Source: Ruminococcus flavefaciens (lineage in GTDB: Bacteria; Bacillota; Clostridia; Oscillospirales; Ruminococcaceae). Taken from it: a DNA stretch of 64,000 bases. The notes under the pieces are model-generated. The model was not told the origin of the DNA and ran no database searches. It saw nothing but the letters and a program-made list of their open reading frames with translations. Position 1 is the stretch's first letter. Every line of letters begins with the position of its first letter. The stretch lies in the NCBI GenBank assembly GCA_015067005.1, contig SVNH01000001.1:242684-306683 (forward strand). The letters run 5' to 3'. Below, one piece after another: positions 1 through 9,242 of this stretch. The position numbers and the translations under genes are program-made.

Positions 1-80
1 TAGCACCCTTGCTGATAATGTATATGTTCCTTCAGAAATACTTTACCGAAGGTATCGAGCGCTCGGGACTTGTCGGGTAA
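1..80 (+). CDS. Sugar ABC transporter permease, C-terminal fragment
   Basis: The first 80 bases read in frame 3 as the last 25 residues of a protein ending in ...QKYFTEGIERSGLVG followed by TAA at 78-80. This Q-K-[YF]-F-x-x-G-I...G tail is the usual end of MalG-type binding-protein-dependent permeases that import oligosaccharides. The rest of the gene lies before the window. The call rests on the short tail alone. Confidence 0.6.
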   Translation, partial: APLLIMYMFLQKYFTEGIERSGLVG

Positions 81-123
81 GCATTGAACTTTTAACCCCC
101 TCTTCAGAAATATTTTATAGCTG

Positions 124-152
124 CGTCACAAATCATCCTTGCAAAGCGTTAT
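124..152 (+). promoter_or_regulatory. Possible ECF-type promoter of the sigma factor gene
   Basis: A GTCACAAAT box lies about 14 bases upstream of CGTTAT, ahead of the sigma factor gene. The arrangement resembles a GC/AAC-type -35 with a CGT-type -10 as used by ECF sigma factors, which often transcribe themselves. A perfect palindrome GAGACGTCTC (160-169) sits between this site and the ribosome site. No conventional sigma-A promoter is evident. The assignment is tentative. Confidence 0.3.
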
Positions 153-186
153 ATTATATGAGACGTCTCGAAGGGAAGGTGATATA

Positions 187-708
187 ATGGATCTTCATGA
201 ATCAATAAAAATACAGAAGCTGTACGAGATATACGAACAGCCGATGTATCGTATCGCCTATGCGTTTCTGCACAACAGGGAAATGGCTGAGGACGCTGTA
301 TCCGAAGCATTTGTCCGGATAATCGGTAAAATAAAACGGTTAGGAGACGCTGAAAGCCCAAAAACGAAAAGTTATATTGTAAAAGTGATAAAAAGCACGT
401 CTATCGGCATATATCGCCGGAACAAACGCAAGTATACGTATGAACAGCCTATTGATGACAGTGTTATGCAGTTATCCGATCCGCTGACAAATGTTGAGGA
501 TAAGATAATTGCAGGAAGCACCGGTGAGATAATGAACGGTCTTGAAGAGACCGACCGGACGATAGTGATGTTCAGATGCAGATACGAAATGCCTTACAAG
601 GAGATAGCACAGCGGACTTCGATGAGTGAAGCAGCTGTCCGGAAGCGTTTTGAACGTGCGAAAAGGCGGATAATAAAACTGAGAGGAGAGAATCCAAATG
701 AAAACTGA
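187..708 (+). CDS. RNA polymerase ECF-type sigma factor
   Basis: A 173-residue sigma-70 family protein with region 2 at roughly residues 15-80 (LYEIYEQPMYRIAYAFL, then the ...EDAVSEAFVRI helix) and region 4 at about 115-165 ending in a helix-turn-helix (YKEIAQRTSMSEAAVRKRF). It lacks regions 1 and 3, as ECF sigma factors do. I start it at the ATG after GGAAGGTGATATA; an upstream in-frame start at 139 has no ribosome site. It overlaps the next gene by 11 bases, so the two are translationally coupled, the classic arrangement of an ECF sigma factor with its anti-sigma factor. Confidence 0.85.
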   Translation: MDLHESIKIQKLYEIYEQPMYRIAYAFLHNREMAEDAVSEAFVRIIGKIKRLGDAESPKTKSYIVKVIKSTSIGIYRRNKRKYTYEQPIDDSVMQLSDPLTNVEDKIIAGSTGEIMNGLEETDRTIVMFRCRYEMPYKEIAQRTSMSEAAVRKRFERAKRRIIKLRGENPNEN

Positions 709-2041
709 CTGGAACAAAATCGTTGAGGAAGCGTTTGAATCCAACGAAACTCACGTATTCTCAGAGAAGTATTGCCGCCGGCGCTCAGAATTGCAAGGAG
801 GAAATACTATGGAGAAAAGAAGAATAACACAGAAAACACGCCGTTTCAATGCAGGTATCGCAGCAACTGCCGCAGCTATCCTCATCATTCCGGCAGCAAC
901 AGTCGGCGTTATGCATTTTTCATCGTCCGGAAAGGGCGGCGGCGATAAGTTCGGCGCAGCAGTCGAGGAAACAACTGCCGTAACAACAACTCTTGCTGCT
1001 GAAGCTTCAACAGAGGCTCTCACAGAGGCGCAGACAGATATTATGGAGCATGAAAAGACCGTCGCAGAGCAGCGTGAAGAGGAAAGAAAAAAATATTATA
1101 TTGATGAAAAACGCGATGATTTTGACAGCACAGAACAGTATCAGGTAGTTTATAACAACATCCCTGAGAATCTCAAACGCGATCCGGATGGCTTCAAGTT
1201 CGGATACTATATAAACGGTGAGCGTCAGACCGGCGGTATAACTCCTACACTTGCACATTTTAATAGTGCTGAAAAGTGGGAGGATCTGCTTGATTATACC
1301 TTCAACAGACAGGGAAATTACCGTTCTGCAAGAACTGAGGACTATGTTCTCGGTGAGGGAGATAACGAAAGACACGTTTATATCAGTTACAGACAGGAAG
1401 GTCCTCACGAGCCTGAGTATGAAGGTGACAGATCTATATCTGAGGAAGACTGGGCAAGATGTGTACAGGGCGGTTATTTCAACCGAGATGTTGTTATCAG
1501 ATTCAGCGGTACAGACCATTTTGTAACTCTTGCTGTTCACAATACGATCCCTGAGAATGAACTCAGATACTTCATCGAGGGCGTTGAACTAAAAGATAAG
1601 TCACAGACGGAATCAAATGCACAGGATGTGTATTATACGTTAACATTGTCTGAAAAAACAAATGATGCGCTAGGTGCTTCAGCTAACTCAGCAATGGCAA
1701 ACGCTGTTGTGGACAATTTTAGCCTTGATATGTATATGGCAGATAATACCGAAGAATACGATCAGAGCATAGCAGATCGTACCGCAGCAATTGAGAAGAG
1801 CGGCGCAAAATATACTGTCTATGATGATCCGGTAATTGAAAACAAGAGCATATATATTGCTGTAAGGGATGATAAGCCGGTCGAGATAATGATAGGCTAC
1901 AAGGAATATGGAGTATATGCAATTCTTGAACCTCAGAAGGAGCTTTCAGTTGAAGAGGCAAAGAAGATCGCTGAGGAGGCTGTTATCGAAAAGACAACAA
2001 TGCCCTCTGATATCGCCGAGGCTTTGAACAGCGGCAACTGA
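698..2041 (+). CDS. Membrane-anchored anti-sigma-factor-like protein
   Basis: A 447-residue protein with about 50 charged cytoplasmic residues, one transmembrane segment near residues 52-74 (GIAATAAAILIIPAATVGVM), a Thr/Ala/Glu-rich low-complexity stretch and a large extracytoplasmic domain of about 300 residues that I do not recognise. One TM segment plus overlap with an ECF sigma gene suggests that the N-terminus binds the sigma factor and the outer domain senses an envelope signal. That role is inferred from context: no canonical zinc-type anti-sigma motif (HxxxCxxC) is visible. A terminator follows at 2106-2132. Confidence 0.6.
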   Translation: MKTDWNKIVEEAFESNETHVFSEKYCRRRSELQGGNTMEKRRITQKTRRFNAGIAATAAAILIIPAATVGVMHFSSSGKGGGDKFGAAVEETTAVTTTLAAEASTEALTEAQTDIMEHEKTVAEQREEERKKYYIDEKRDDFDSTEQYQVVYNNIPENLKRDPDGFKFGYYINGERQTGGITPTLAHFNSAEKWEDLLDYTFNRQGNYRSARTEDYVLGEGDNERHVYISYRQEGPHEPEYEGDRSISEEDWARCVQGGYFNRDVVIRFSGTDHFVTLAVHNTIPENELRYFIEGVELKDKSQTESNAQDVYYTLTLSEKTNDALGASANSAMANAVVDNFSLDMYMADNTEEYDQSIADRTAAIEKSGAKYTVYDDPVIENKSIYIAVRDDKPVEIMIGYKEYGVYAILEPQKELSVEEAKKIAEEAVIEKTTMPSDIAEALNSGN

Positions 2042-2105
2042 TATGTACAGGGCGGCTGCATTTATTATAATGTATATAATAGCGTGTATTACAACAAGAA
2101 GTGAT

Positions 2106-2132
2106 AAAGGGGAGCGGTAACGCTCCCTTTTT
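2106..2132 (+). terminator. Intrinsic terminator of the sigma/anti-sigma operon
   Basis: GGGAGCG-GTAA-CGCTCCC, extended by A-T and G-T pairs at the base, is followed by a T run. It lies 65 bases after the anti-sigma stop codon and just before the first ribosomal promoter. Confidence 0.85.
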
Positions 2133-2141
2133 ATATTGGAC

Positions 2142-2169
2142 TTGACAAAGTGGCAGGCTGTTATATAAT
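2142..2169 (+). promoter_or_regulatory. Promoter P1 upstream of the S10 operon
   Basis: A perfect TTGACA at 2142-2147 and a perfect TATAAT at 2164-2169 are separated by 16 bases. A transcript from here would carry a leader of about 450 nt before rpsJ. Confidence 0.8.
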
Positions 2170-2285
2170 ATATATGTGTTCGTTTTAATTTATGTGAGCA
2201 GAATCGGTTTACATAAATTGTTAAAACAAAATTATCGTTCACGAAAAATTTACAAATTATTTCGCAAACTTTTGCCGTGAAACTA

Positions 2286-2314
2286 TTGCAATCTGACCAG
2301 ATATATGGTAAAAT
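2286..2314 (+). promoter_or_regulatory. Promoter P2 upstream of the S10 operon
   Basis: TTGCAA at 2286-2291 and TAAAAT at 2309-2314 are separated by 17 bases. This second sigma-A-like promoter would start a leader of about 310 nt before rpsJ. Confidence 0.6.
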
Positions 2315-2319
2315 TATAC

Positions 2320-2632
2320 CTGTTGAGCGCGCTGAAAGTGCGCTGACTGCAGAAGATATGCGTTGAAACGGAAGGTTGCTGCCGGTATGGCAGGTAATTT
2401 CCGCGGAGTATGTCCGATTTTAAACCGGGCGAATGGGATAACGGACACTGTTTGTGGTTATGATCGCACAGCTTGCGTATGTGCGGTAATGCTATATTTG
2501 TGTCTCAATATGTCTGTTACGGCTCGGAAAACAACGGTTTTTCGAGTTTTTTTATCAGATAAAGCATGAAACACACGGAAACGTGTGAATTCCCAGAAAG
2601 CGTCCCCGTAAATTTTTCAAGGAGGCGAAATT
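2320..2632 (+). promoter_or_regulatory. Structured leader of the S10 operon
   Basis: About 310 bases without a credible gene lie between promoter P2 and rpsJ. The leader holds a hairpin CGCACA...TGTGCG (around 2465-2485), a 10-bp intrinsic terminator (2523-2553) and a GNRA-capped hairpin CACACG-GAAA-CGTGTG (2572-2587), then the AAGGAGG ribosome site. In E. coli the S10 operon is feedback-controlled by L4 through its leader. A comparable attenuation mechanism is my inference; I do not recognise this as an already named RNA family. Confidence 0.6.
2523..2553 (+). terminator. Leader terminator, candidate attenuator of the S10 operon
   Basis: A 10-bp stem pairs CTCGGAAAAC with GTTTTTCGAG (one G-U pair) around an AACG loop and is followed by seven T residues. 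It stands 80 bases before the rpsJ start and downstream of both promoters, so any transcript entering the ribosomal operon must read through it. Confidence 0.75.
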
Positions 2633-2947
2633 ATGGCAGTCAACGAAAAGATCAGATTCAAGATCAAGGGTTACGATCACGCTACTGTTGATATTGCAGC
2701 AGCTAAGATCGTTGAGGCAGCTAAGAGAAGCGGTGCAAGAGTTTCAGGACCTATCCCGCTCCCGACAGACAAGGAAATCGTTACTATCCTTCGTGCTGTT
2801 CACAAGTACAAGGACAGCCGCGAGCAGTTCGAAATGAGAACTCACAAGAGACTCGTAGACGTTATCCGTCCTACTGACAAGACAACTGCTGCTCTTGATA
2901 AGCTTGAGATCCCCGCAGGCGTAGACGTTGTTATGGAGGTTAAGTAA
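2633..2947 (+). CDS. rpsJ: 30S ribosomal protein S10
   Basis: 104 residues, the normal length for S10, with the typical core [15 protein letters not shown] and ...[17 protein letters not shown]10 sits in the head of the small subunit, and in many bacteria its free form pairs with NusB in transcription antitermination. It is the first gene of the S10-spc-alpha cluster, preceded by an AAGGAGG site. An unusually structured 108-base gap separates it from rplC. Confidence 0.98.
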   Translation: MAVNEKIRFKIKGYDHATVDIAAAKIVEAAKRSGARVSGPIPLPTDKEIVTILRAVHKYKDSREQFEMRTHKRLVDVIRPTDKTTAALDKLEIPAGVDVVMEVK

Positions 2948-2972
2948 TTAACCGAAATTACGCTGAAAATCA

Positions 2973-3029
2973 CCGTTTGGGAAACGGAATGGCGGTAGTC
3001 CGCCGGTCATGTTGACAACCTTTGTCAAC
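2973..3029 (+). other. Three consecutive hairpins between rpsJ and rplC
   Basis: CCGTTT-GGG-AAACGG (2973-2987), GGCGG-TAGT-CCGCC (2991-3004) and GTTGACAA-CCT-TTGTCAAC (3011-3029) follow one another in the 108-base gap. None is followed by a T run, so they look like RNA structures (processing or protein binding) rather than terminators. Confidence 0.55.
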
Positions 3030-3055
3030 CAATAACCTAACAGGAGGAAAACGAT

Positions 3056-3688
3056 ATGCAGAAAGGTATTATCGGCAAGAAGATCGGTATGACACAGATC
3101 TTCGATGAAACAGGAAAAGTTGTTCCTGTAACAGTAGTAGAAGCCGGTCCGTGCGTAGTAGTACAGAAGAAAACTGTTGAAAACGACGGATACGCAGCAC
3201 TTCAGCTGGGTTACGGCGATGTTAAGATCCAGAGAATGAACAAGCCTCTCAGAGGTCACTTCGAGAAAGTTGATGTTGCTTGTAAGTCAACTCTTAAAGA
3301 GTTCAGACTTGACGACTGCGATTCACTCAATGTCGGCGACATTATCAAGGCTGATACTTTTGCAGTAGGCGACGCTATCGACGTTGTCGGCACAAGCAAG
3401 GGTAAGGGCTACGCTGGCCCGATCAAGCGCAACAACCAGCACAGACTCAAGGAAACTCACGGTACCGGTCCTGTTCACAGACAGGCAGGTTCAATGGGTG
3501 CTTGCTCCTCACCTTCAAGAATTTTCAAGGGCAAGATCCTCGCTGGTCACATGGGCGCTGAACAGGTAACTGTACAGAATCTCGAAATAGTTAAAATAGA
3601 CGCAGAGAACAATCTCATCGCTATCAAGGGCGCTATCCCCGGTCCTAAGGGCGGTATCGTTTGTATCGTTGACAGCGTTAAGGCTTAA
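3056..3688 (+). CDS. rplC: 50S ribosomal protein L3
   Basis: 210 residues, with the bacterial start [17 protein letters not shown] and the central loop region [21 protein letters not shown] that reaches toward the peptidyl transferase centre. L3 binds 23S rRNA early and nucleates assembly of the large subunit. It starts at the ATG after AGGAGGAAAACGAT and is followed 17 bases later by rplD. Confidence 0.98.
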   Translation: MQKGIIGKKIGMTQIFDETGKVVPVTVVEAGPCVVVQKKTVENDGYAALQLGYGDVKIQRMNKPLRGHFEKVDVACKSTLKEFRLDDCDSLNVGDIIKADTFAVGDAIDVVGTSKGKGYAGPIKRNNQHRLKETHGTGPVHRQAGSMGACSSPSRIFKGKILAGHMGAEQVTVQNLEIVKIDAENNLIAIKGAIPGPKGGIVCIVDSVKA

Positions 3689-3705
3689 GGAAGGAGGAAG
3701 CGTAA

Positions 3706-4329
3706 ATGTCTACAATTTCAGTATTTGATATGACAGGTAAGCAGGTTTCCGAAACAGAACTCAATGACGCAGTTTTCGGAATTACTCCAAATGAAGCTGT
3801 TATGCACGCAATGGTAGTTAATTACCTCGCTAACCAGAGACAGGGCACACAGTCCACACTTACAAGAACAGAAGTAAGCGGCGGCGGAAGAAAGCCTTGG
3901 AGACAGAAGGGAACAGGTCACGCAAGACAGGGTTCAACACGTGCTCCTCAGTGGGTTCACGGCGGAATCGCTCTCGGACCAAAGCCCAGAGATTACAGAT
4001 ACGCACTCAATAAGAAGGTTCGCAGACTCGCTATGAGATCAGCTCTTTCAACTAAGGTGCTCGATAACAACATGATCGTTCTTGATGCTCTCACACTCGA
4101 CAGCTACAAGACAAAGACTGTTGTTGAAATGCTCAAGGCTCTCGGCGTTGAGGGTAAGGCTCTCATCGTTACAGCTGAAGCAGATTCAAAGGTTATCAAG
4201 AGCGCAGCTAACATCCCAGGTGTTAAGACTGCTGCTGTAAACACACTCAATGTTTACGACATCCTCAACTATGACAAGTTCATCGTTGTTAAGAATGCCG
4301 TTGGAAAGATCGAGGAGGTATACGCATGA
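3706..4329 (+). CDS. rplD: 50S ribosomal protein L4
   Basis: 207 residues. The extended loop at about residues 45-95 ([20 protein letters not shown]) lines the constriction of the peptide exit tunnel. In gamma-proteobacteria L4 also represses its own operon via the S10 leader; whether it does so here through the leader terminator at 2523 is untested. It overlaps rplW by 4 bases (ATGA), which implies translational coupling. Confidence 0.98.
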   Translation: MSTISVFDMTGKQVSETELNDAVFGITPNEAVMHAMVVNYLANQRQGTQSTLTRTEVSGGGRKPWRQKGTGHARQGSTRAPQWVHGGIALGPKPRDYRYALNKKVRRLAMRSALSTKVLDNNMIVLDALTLDSYKTKTVVEMLKALGVEGKALIVTAEADSKVIKSAANIPGVKTAAVNTLNVYDILNYDKFIVVKNAVGKIEEVYA

Positions 4330-4622
4330 TAAAAGCTGCTCAGGATATCATCCTCAAGCCTGTTATCACAGAAAGATCTATGGACGATCTTCAGGCAGGA
4401 AAATATACTTTTAAGGTAGCTACTGACGCTAACAAGACAGAGATCAAGAAGGCTGTTGAAACACTCTTCGATGTTAAGGTAGCTAAGGTAAATACCCTCA
4501 ATGTTAACGGTAAGGCTAAGAGAGTTGGTAAATATCTCGGCAAGACTTCCGATTGGAAGAAGGCTATCGTTACTCTTACAGAAGATTCCAAGGCAATCGA
4601 ATTCTTCGAGGGTATGGTCTGA
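4326..4622 (+). CDS. rplW: 50S ribosomal protein L23
   Basis: 98 residues with the family pattern [21 protein letters not shown] and [17 protein letters not shown]23 lies at the exit of the peptide tunnel and docks trigger factor and signal recognition particle. It starts inside the last codons of rplD. A short GGGAG-TAATG-CTCCC hairpin (4646-4660) lies in the 68-base gap to rplB. Confidence 0.98.
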   Translation: MIKAAQDIILKPVITERSMDDLQAGKYTFKVATDANKTEIKKAVETLFDVKVAKVNTLNVNGKAKRVGKYLGKTSDWKKAIVTLTEDSKAIEFFEGMV

Positions 4623-4690
4623 TAACTGATCAGACCTGAGGTTATGGGAGTAATGCTCCCGCGAAAAATGCATTAAAGGAGAAATTTAAA

Positions 4691-5524
4691 ATGGCTATAA
4701 AGACTTATAAGCCTACGACACCTTCGAGACGTCAGATGACAGTTACTGATTACTCGATCCTGTCAAAGGTTGAGCCGGAGAAGAGCCTTCTCGAACCAAT
4801 GAAGAAGAAGTCGGGAAGAAACAGCTACGGCAGAATCACAGTTCGCCACAGAGGCGGCGGAAACAGAAGAAAGTACCGTATCATCGACTTCAAGAGAGAT
4901 AAGGACAACATGATCGCTGTCGTTAAGACTCTTGAATACGATCCGAACAGATCCGCTTTCATCGCTCTCGTTGAATATGAGGACGGCGAAAAGAGATACA
5001 TCCTCGCTCCTAACGGTCTTAAGGTAGGAGACAAGATCGAGTCCGGTTCTGAGGCTGATATCAAGCCGGGTAACGCACTCAAGCTTGAGGATATCCCAGT
5101 TGGTACATTCATTCACGCTATCGAGCTTTATCCTGGAAAGGGCGCTCAGCTCGTAAGAAGCGCAGGCAACCAGGCTCAGCTTATGGGTAAGGAAGGTGCT
5201 TATGCACTTGTCAGACTTCCCTCAGGCGAAATGAGAAAAGTTCCGATCGGATGCAAGGCTGCAATCGGTCAGGTTTCAAATATCGACCATGAGAACGTTA
5301 ACTACGGTAAGGCTGGTCGTGTAAGAAATATGGGTTGGAGACCTACTGTCCGCGGTTCAGTTATGAACCCATGCGATCACCCACACGGTGGTGGTGAAGG
5401 TAAATCACCTGTTGGACGTCCGGGCCCTGTAACACCTTGGGGCAAGCCTGCTCTTGGTTATAAGACTCGTAAGAAGCACAACAGAACTGATAAGTTCATC
5501 GTAAAGCGCCGCAACGGTAAGTAA
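4691..5524 (+). CDS. rplB: 50S ribosomal protein L2
   Basis: 277 residues, full length. It contains the RNA-binding N-terminal domain with [17 protein letters not shown] and the C-terminal [18 protein letters not shown] motif that carries the conserved histidine next to the peptidyl transferase centre. L2 is a primary 23S rRNA binder needed for subunit joining. It is separated from rpsS by 21 bases holding an AAGGAGG site. Confidence 0.98.
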   Translation: MAIKTYKPTTPSRRQMTVTDYSILSKVEPEKSLLEPMKKKSGRNSYGRITVRHRGGGNRRKYRIIDFKRDKDNMIAVVKTLEYDPNRSAFIALVEYEDGEKRYILAPNGLKVGDKIESGSEADIKPGNALKLEDIPVGTFIHAIELYPGKGAQLVRSAGNQAQLMGKEGAYALVRLPSGEMRKVPIGCKAAIGQVSNIDHENVNYGKAGRVRNMGWRPTVRGSVMNPCDHPHGGGEGKSPVGRPGPVTPWGKPALGYKTRKKHNRTDKFIVKRRNGK

Positions 5525-5545
5525 TCTGAAAGGAGGAACTGAATA

Positions 5546-5830
5546 ATGAGCAGAAGCATTAAGAAGGGACCTTATGTCCAGGAAGTTCTCCTGAAGAGGG
5601 TCGTTGCAATGAACGAAGCAGGCGAAAAGAAGGTTCTTAAGACATGGAGCCGTTCTTCAACAATCTTCCCTGATTTCGTTGGTCATACATTCGCTGTTCA
5701 CGACGGTCGTAAGCACGTTCCGGTATATGTAACAGAGGATATGGTAGGTCATAAGCTCGGTGAGTTCGCACCTACAAGAACTTATAAGGGTCACGCAGGC
5801 TCTAAGACATCTAACAACGGTAAGAAATAA
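5546..5830 (+). CDS. rpsS: 30S ribosomal protein S19
   Basis: 94 residues starting [11 protein letters not shown], with the conserved [23 protein letters not shown] stretch given here by its key parts SRSSTI and [10 protein letters not shown]19 forms a pair with S13 in the head of the small subunit and contacts A-site tRNA. It stands between rplB and rplV in the usual order. Confidence 0.97.
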   Translation: MSRSIKKGPYVQEVLLKRVVAMNEAGEKKVLKTWSRSSTIFPDFVGHTFAVHDGRKHVPVYVTEDMVGHKLGEFAPTRTYKGHAGSKTSNNGKK

Positions 5831-5850
5831 GCGGAAGGAGGAGTTCAGAG

Positions 5851-6186
5851 ATGGAAGCAAGAGCTTATTTAAGAAATGCTCGTATATCACCAAGAAAAGT
5901 TCAGATCGTTCTCGATCTTATCAGGAACAAGCCAGTTGACATCGCTTTAGCTACTTTGGATCTTACTCCTAAGGCTGCAAGCCCTATCGTTTCAAAGCTT
6001 GTAAAGTCTGCTCAGGCAAACGCTGAGAACAATTTCAGCATGGATAAGGATAATCTCGTGGTTTCTGAGTGCTATGTAACACCAGGTCCGATCATGAAGA
6101 GAATCATGCCAAGAGCTCAGGGCAGAGCATATAGAATTTTAAAGAGAACATCACACATAACAGTTGTTCTTACAGAAAAAGAATAA
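5851..6186 (+). CDS. rplV: 50S ribosomal protein L22
   Basis: 111 residues with [20 protein letters not shown] at the N-terminus and the beta-hairpin region ...[19 protein letters not shown] that reaches into the exit tunnel, where macrolide-resistance changes occur in other bacteria. No unusual change is visible in the hairpin. It is preceded by AAGGAGGAG and followed 19 bases later by rpsC. Confidence 0.97.
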   Translation: MEARAYLRNARISPRKVQIVLDLIRNKPVDIALATLDLTPKAASPIVSKLVKSAQANAENNFSMDKDNLVVSECYVTPGPIMKRIMPRAQGRAYRILKRTSHITVVLTEKE

Positions 6187-6205
6187 TCCCAAGGAGGTTT
6201 GAGAA

Positions 6206-6997
6206 ATGGGCCAGAAAGTTAATCCGCACGGACTTCGTGTCGGCGTTATTAAAGATTGGGATTCACGCTGGTATGCTAACAAGGCAGATTTCGGCGATAC
6301 TCTCGTTGAGGACTACAACGTTCGTAACTTCATCAAGAAGAACTTATACGCTGCTGGTGTTCCCAGAATCGAGATCGAGCGTTTTGCCGATAAGGTAAGA
6401 ATCCACATTCACTGCGCTAAGCCGGGTATCGTTATCGGCAGACAGGGTGCAGAGATCGAAAAGCTCAGAGCACAGCTCGAGGCTATGATGAAAAAACAGG
6501 TTTTCGTAAACATCATCGAAGTTAAGCAGCCTGATATGGACAGCCAGCTCGTTGCTGAAAAGATCGCTCTTGATCTTGAGAACAGAGTTTCTTTCAGAAG
6601 AGCTATGAAGCAGTCTATCGGCAGAACAATGCGTCTTGGCGCAAAGGGTATCAAGGTCAAGGTTTCAGGCAGACTTGCCGGTGCCGAGATCGCAAGAAGC
6701 GAAAGCTATCACGAAGGTACAATCCCGCTTCAGACAATCCGTGCTGATATTGACTACGGCTTTGCTGAGGCTGATACAACATACGGTAAGCTTGGCGTAA
6801 AGGTTTGGATCTATAAGGGCGAAGTTCTCAAGGGCGATGCTGCTAAGGCTGCTGCTCAGAGAGAAAAGATCGAAAGAAAGAACGATCCAAGAAATAACGA
6901 CAGACGTCGCCGCGATGACAGACGCGACGGCAACAGGCGCGGCGGTAACAGAAACAACCAGAACCGCGATGCAAAAAGAGAAGGAGGTAACCAGTAA
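6206..6997 (+). CDS. rpsC: 30S ribosomal protein S3 with a long basic tail
   Basis: 263 residues, longer than the usual 215-235. The first 215 match S3 ([13 protein letters not shown]; type II KH domain with [14 protein letters not shown]). The last 40 or so are an extended, disordered Arg/Asn/Asp/Gly-rich tail (blocks such as DRRRRDD and [12 protein letters not shown]). S3 lines the mRNA entry channel, so the tail probably contacts RNA or solvent there. Its last base overlaps the first base of the rplP start codon. Confidence 0.97.
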   Translation: MGQKVNPHGLRVGVIKDWDSRWYANKADFGDTLVEDYNVRNFIKKNLYAAGVPRIEIERFADKVRIHIHCAKPGIVIGRQGAEIEKLRAQLEAMMKKQVFVNIIEVKQPDMDSQLVAEKIALDLENRVSFRRAMKQSIGRTMRLGAKGIKVKVSGRLAGAEIARSESYHEGTIPLQTIRADIDYGFAEADTTYGKLGVKVWIYKGEVLKGDAAKAAAQREKIERKNDPRNNDRRRRDDRRDGNRRGGNRNNQNRDAKREGGNQ

Positions 6998-7422
6998 TGC
7001 TGCTTCCAAAGAGAGTTAAATACCGCAGAGTCCACAGAGGACGTCTTAAGGGTAAGGCATACAGAGGTAACAAGGTAACCTACGGTGATTTCGGTCTTCA
7101 GGCTCTCGAGCCGGCTTGGATCACATCCAACCAGATCGAATCTGCCCGTATCGCTATGACTCGTTACATCAAGAGAGGCGGTCAGGTATGGATCAAGATC
7201 TTCCCTGATAAGCCGATCACAGAAAAGCCCGCTGAAACACGAATGGGTTCCGGTAAGGGTTCACCAGAATACTGGGTTGCAGTAGTAAAGCCCGGCAGAG
7301 TTCTCTTCGAGATCAAGGGCGTTGCTGAGGAAACTGCAAGAGAAGCTATGCGTCTTGCAATGCACAAGCTTCCTATCAAGTGTAAGTTCGTTACTAAAGC
7401 AGAGCAGGAGGTGGAGCAGTAA
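6997..7422 (+). CDS. rplP: 50S ribosomal protein L16
   Basis: 141 residues beginning [19 protein letters not shown], with [20 protein letters not shown] and [16 protein letters not shown]16 positions A-site tRNA near the peptidyl transferase centre and is added late in 50S assembly. Its start overlaps the rpsC stop and its own stop overlaps the rpmC start, so rpsC-rplP-rpmC are tightly coupled. Confidence 0.98.
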   Translation: MLLPKRVKYRRVHRGRLKGKAYRGNKVTYGDFGLQALEPAWITSNQIESARIAMTRYIKRGGQVWIKIFPDKPITEKPAETRMGSGKGSPEYWVAVVKPGRVLFEIKGVAEETAREAMRLAMHKLPIKCKFVTKAEQEVEQ

Positions 7423-7622
7423 TGAAGGCATCAGAGATCAGAGAATTATCAGTTGATGAGCTCAATCAGAAGCTTGTCAGCCTGAAGGAAGAGCTTTTCG
7501 CGCTCCGCTTTCAGCACGCTATAAATCAGCTTGATAATACAGCACGTCTTAAGGCTGTAAAGAAGGATATTGCCCGCATCAAGACAACTCTGCGTGAGGC
7601 AGAGCTGAGCGCTGAGCAGTAA
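7422..7622 (+). CDS. rpmC: 50S ribosomal protein L29
   Basis: 66 residues forming the expected two-helix hairpin ([16 protein letters not shown] ... [16 protein letters not shown]). L29 lies beside the exit tunnel next to L23. It overlaps the rplP stop codon by one base and is followed by rpsQ 19 bases later. Confidence 0.97.
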   Translation: MKASEIRELSVDELNQKLVSLKEELFALRFQHAINQLDNTARLKAVKKDIARIKTTLREAELSAEQ

Positions 7623-7641
7623 GAAAGGGAGGATTTAGCTA

Positions 7642-7902
7642 ATGTCTACTGAGAGAAACCTTAGAAAAACAAGAGTAGGTAAGGTTGTAAGCGATAAGAT
7701 GGATAAAACCGTCGTAGTTGCTATCGTTGATAACGTTAAACACCCGCTTTATAAGAAGATCATCAAGCGCACCGTTAAGCTTAAGGCTCACGATGAGAAG
7801 AATGAGTGCAGAATCGGCGACCGCGTTGAGGTCATGGAAACACGTCCGCTTTCAAAAGATAAGAGATGGCGTGTAACAAACATCATTGAAAAGGCTAAGT
7901 AA
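7642..7902 (+). CDS. rpsQ: 30S ribosomal protein S17
   Basis: 86 residues with the OB-fold signature [20 protein letters not shown] and [12 protein letters not shown]17 is an early binder of the 5' domain of 16S rRNA. The 39-base gap to rplN contains AAGCTTTAAGCTT and an AAAGGAGG site. Confidence 0.97.
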   Translation: MSTERNLRKTRVGKVVSDKMDKTVVVAIVDNVKHPLYKKIIKRTVKLKAHDEKNECRIGDRVEVMETRPLSKDKRWRVTNIIEKAK

Positions 7903-7941
7903 TTTTGATAGAAGCTTTAAGCTTGAAAGGAGGAACTCGCT

Positions 7942-8310
7942 GTGATACAGATGCAGACTTATCTTAAAGTCGCTGATAACACAGGTGCAAAGGAACTTAT
8001 GTGTATCAGAGTTCTGGGAGGTACACGCCGCAGATATGCAAACATCGGTGACGTTGTGGTTGCTTCAGTTAAGAAAGCAACACCCGGAGGCGTTGTAAAG
8101 AAGGGCGATGTTGTAAAGGCAGTTATCGTTCGTTCAGCAAAGGGTCTCAGAAGAGAGGACGGAACTTACATCCGCTTCGATGAGAACGCTGCTGTTATTA
8201 TCAAGGAAGATAAGAACCCAAAGGGAACTCGTATCTTCGGACCGGTTGCTAAGGAGCTCCGCGAAAGGGAGTATACCAAGATCCTCAGCCTCGCACCGGA
8301 AGTTCTTTAA
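7942..8310 (+). CDS. rplN: 50S ribosomal protein L14
   Basis: 122 residues from a GTG start placed 9 bases after AAAGGAGG; the start [20 protein letters not shown] matches the family exactly. L14 contributes to inter-subunit bridges and is the target of the silencing factor RsfS. It opens the spc portion of the cluster together with rplX and rplE. Confidence 0.98.
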   Translation: MIQMQTYLKVADNTGAKELMCIRVLGGTRRRYANIGDVVVASVKKATPGGVVKKGDVVKAVIVRSAKGLRREDGTYIRFDENAAVIIKEDKNPKGTRIFGPVAKELREREYTKILSLAPEVL

Positions 8311-8328
8311 TGGAGGTGTCATTCGATT

Positions 8329-8670
8329 ATGAGTAAAGTACACGTAAAAACCGGTGACACTGTTATCCTTCTCACCGGTAAGTATGAGGATAAATATACC
8401 AGCAAGGACGAAAGAAAAACTGGTAAGATCGTAGAAGTAAGCCCTAAGGAGGGCAAGGTCATCGTTGAGGGCATCAACATGATCACAAAGCACGTTAAGC
8501 CCACAAGAATGGGTGAAAAGGGCGGAATCATCAAGACAGAGGCTCCTGTTTATGCTTCAAAGGTTCAGCTCGTTTGCCCTAAGTGCGGCAAGCCAACAAG
8601 AGTCGGCCACGTAATTGAGGACGGCAAGAAGCTCCGCGTTTGCAAGAAGTGCGGAAAGTCTTTTGAATAA
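8329..8670 (+). CDS. rplX: 50S ribosomal protein L24, zinc-ribbon form
   Basis: 113 residues with a KOW domain at the N-terminus (VKTGDTVILLTGKYEDK) and a C-terminal pair of CxxC motifs (VCPKCGKPTRVG ... RVCKKCGKSFE). L24 is one of the first proteins to bind 23S rRNA. The four cysteines make this the C+ (zinc-binding) form; many Firmicutes have the cysteine-free form. Confidence 0.97.
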   Translation: MSKVHVKTGDTVILLTGKYEDKYTSKDERKTGKIVEVSPKEGKVIVEGINMITKHVKPTRMGEKGGIIKTEAPVYASKVQLVCPKCGKPTRVGHVIEDGKKLRVCKKCGKSFE

Positions 8671-8687
8671 TGTAAAGGAGAACGACA

Positions 8688-9227
8688 ATGGCAAGATTAA
8701 AAGATTTTTATGTTAGTGACGTTGCTCCCGCTATGATGAAGAAATTCGGATACAAGAGCGTTATGCAGATCCCGAAGCTTGAAAAGGTTGTCATCAATGT
8801 TGGTGCCGGCGAAGCTAAGGATAATGCAAAGGTTATCGACGCTATTATGACAGATCTCGCAGCAATCACAGGTCAGAAGCCTATCGTTTGCCGTGCAAAG
8901 AAGTCAGTAGCTAACTTCAAACTCCGTGAGGGTATGCCGATCGGTGTTAAGGTAACACTCAGAGCTGAGAAAATGTATGAATTCGTTGATAAGCTCTTCA
9001 ATGTTGCGTTCCCGCGTGTTCGTGACTTCAGAGGAATCAGCGCAAACTCATTTGATGGTAAGGGCAATTACTCAACAGGTATCAAGGAACAGCTCATCTT
9101 CCCTGAGATCGAATATGATAAGATCGATAAGGTAAGAGGTATGGATATAAACTTCATCACAACAGCTAATACTGATGAAGAAGCAAAAGAGCTCCTTTCA
9201 CTTATGGGCGCTCCGTTCATCAAGTAA
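8688..9227 (+). CDS. rplE: 50S ribosomal protein L5
   Basis: 179 residues with [17 protein letters not shown] and the conserved [19 protein letters not shown] loop. L5 binds 5S rRNA and contacts P-site tRNA and S13. It has the usual length and position between rplX and the small S14 gene. Confidence 0.98.
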   Translation: MARLKDFYVSDVAPAMMKKFGYKSVMQIPKLEKVVINVGAGEAKDNAKVIDAIMTDLAAITGQKPIVCRAKKSVANFKLREGMPIGVKVTLRAEKMYEFVDKLFNVAFPRVRDFRGISANSFDGKGNYSTGIKEQLIFPEIEYDKIDKVRGMDINFITTANTDEEAKELLSLMGAPFIK

Positions 9228-9242
9228 TAGGGAGGAAATAAA

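Noticed and set aside
1007..1540. 177-codon minus-strand frame inside the anti-sigma-like gene
   Set aside because: It is antisense to a gene with a good start and operon context; no ribosome site and no recognisable domain.
2363..2569. 68-codon open frame in the S10 leader
   Set aside because: It starts at TTG without a ribosome site and overlaps the leader hairpins and terminator; composition is not protein-like.
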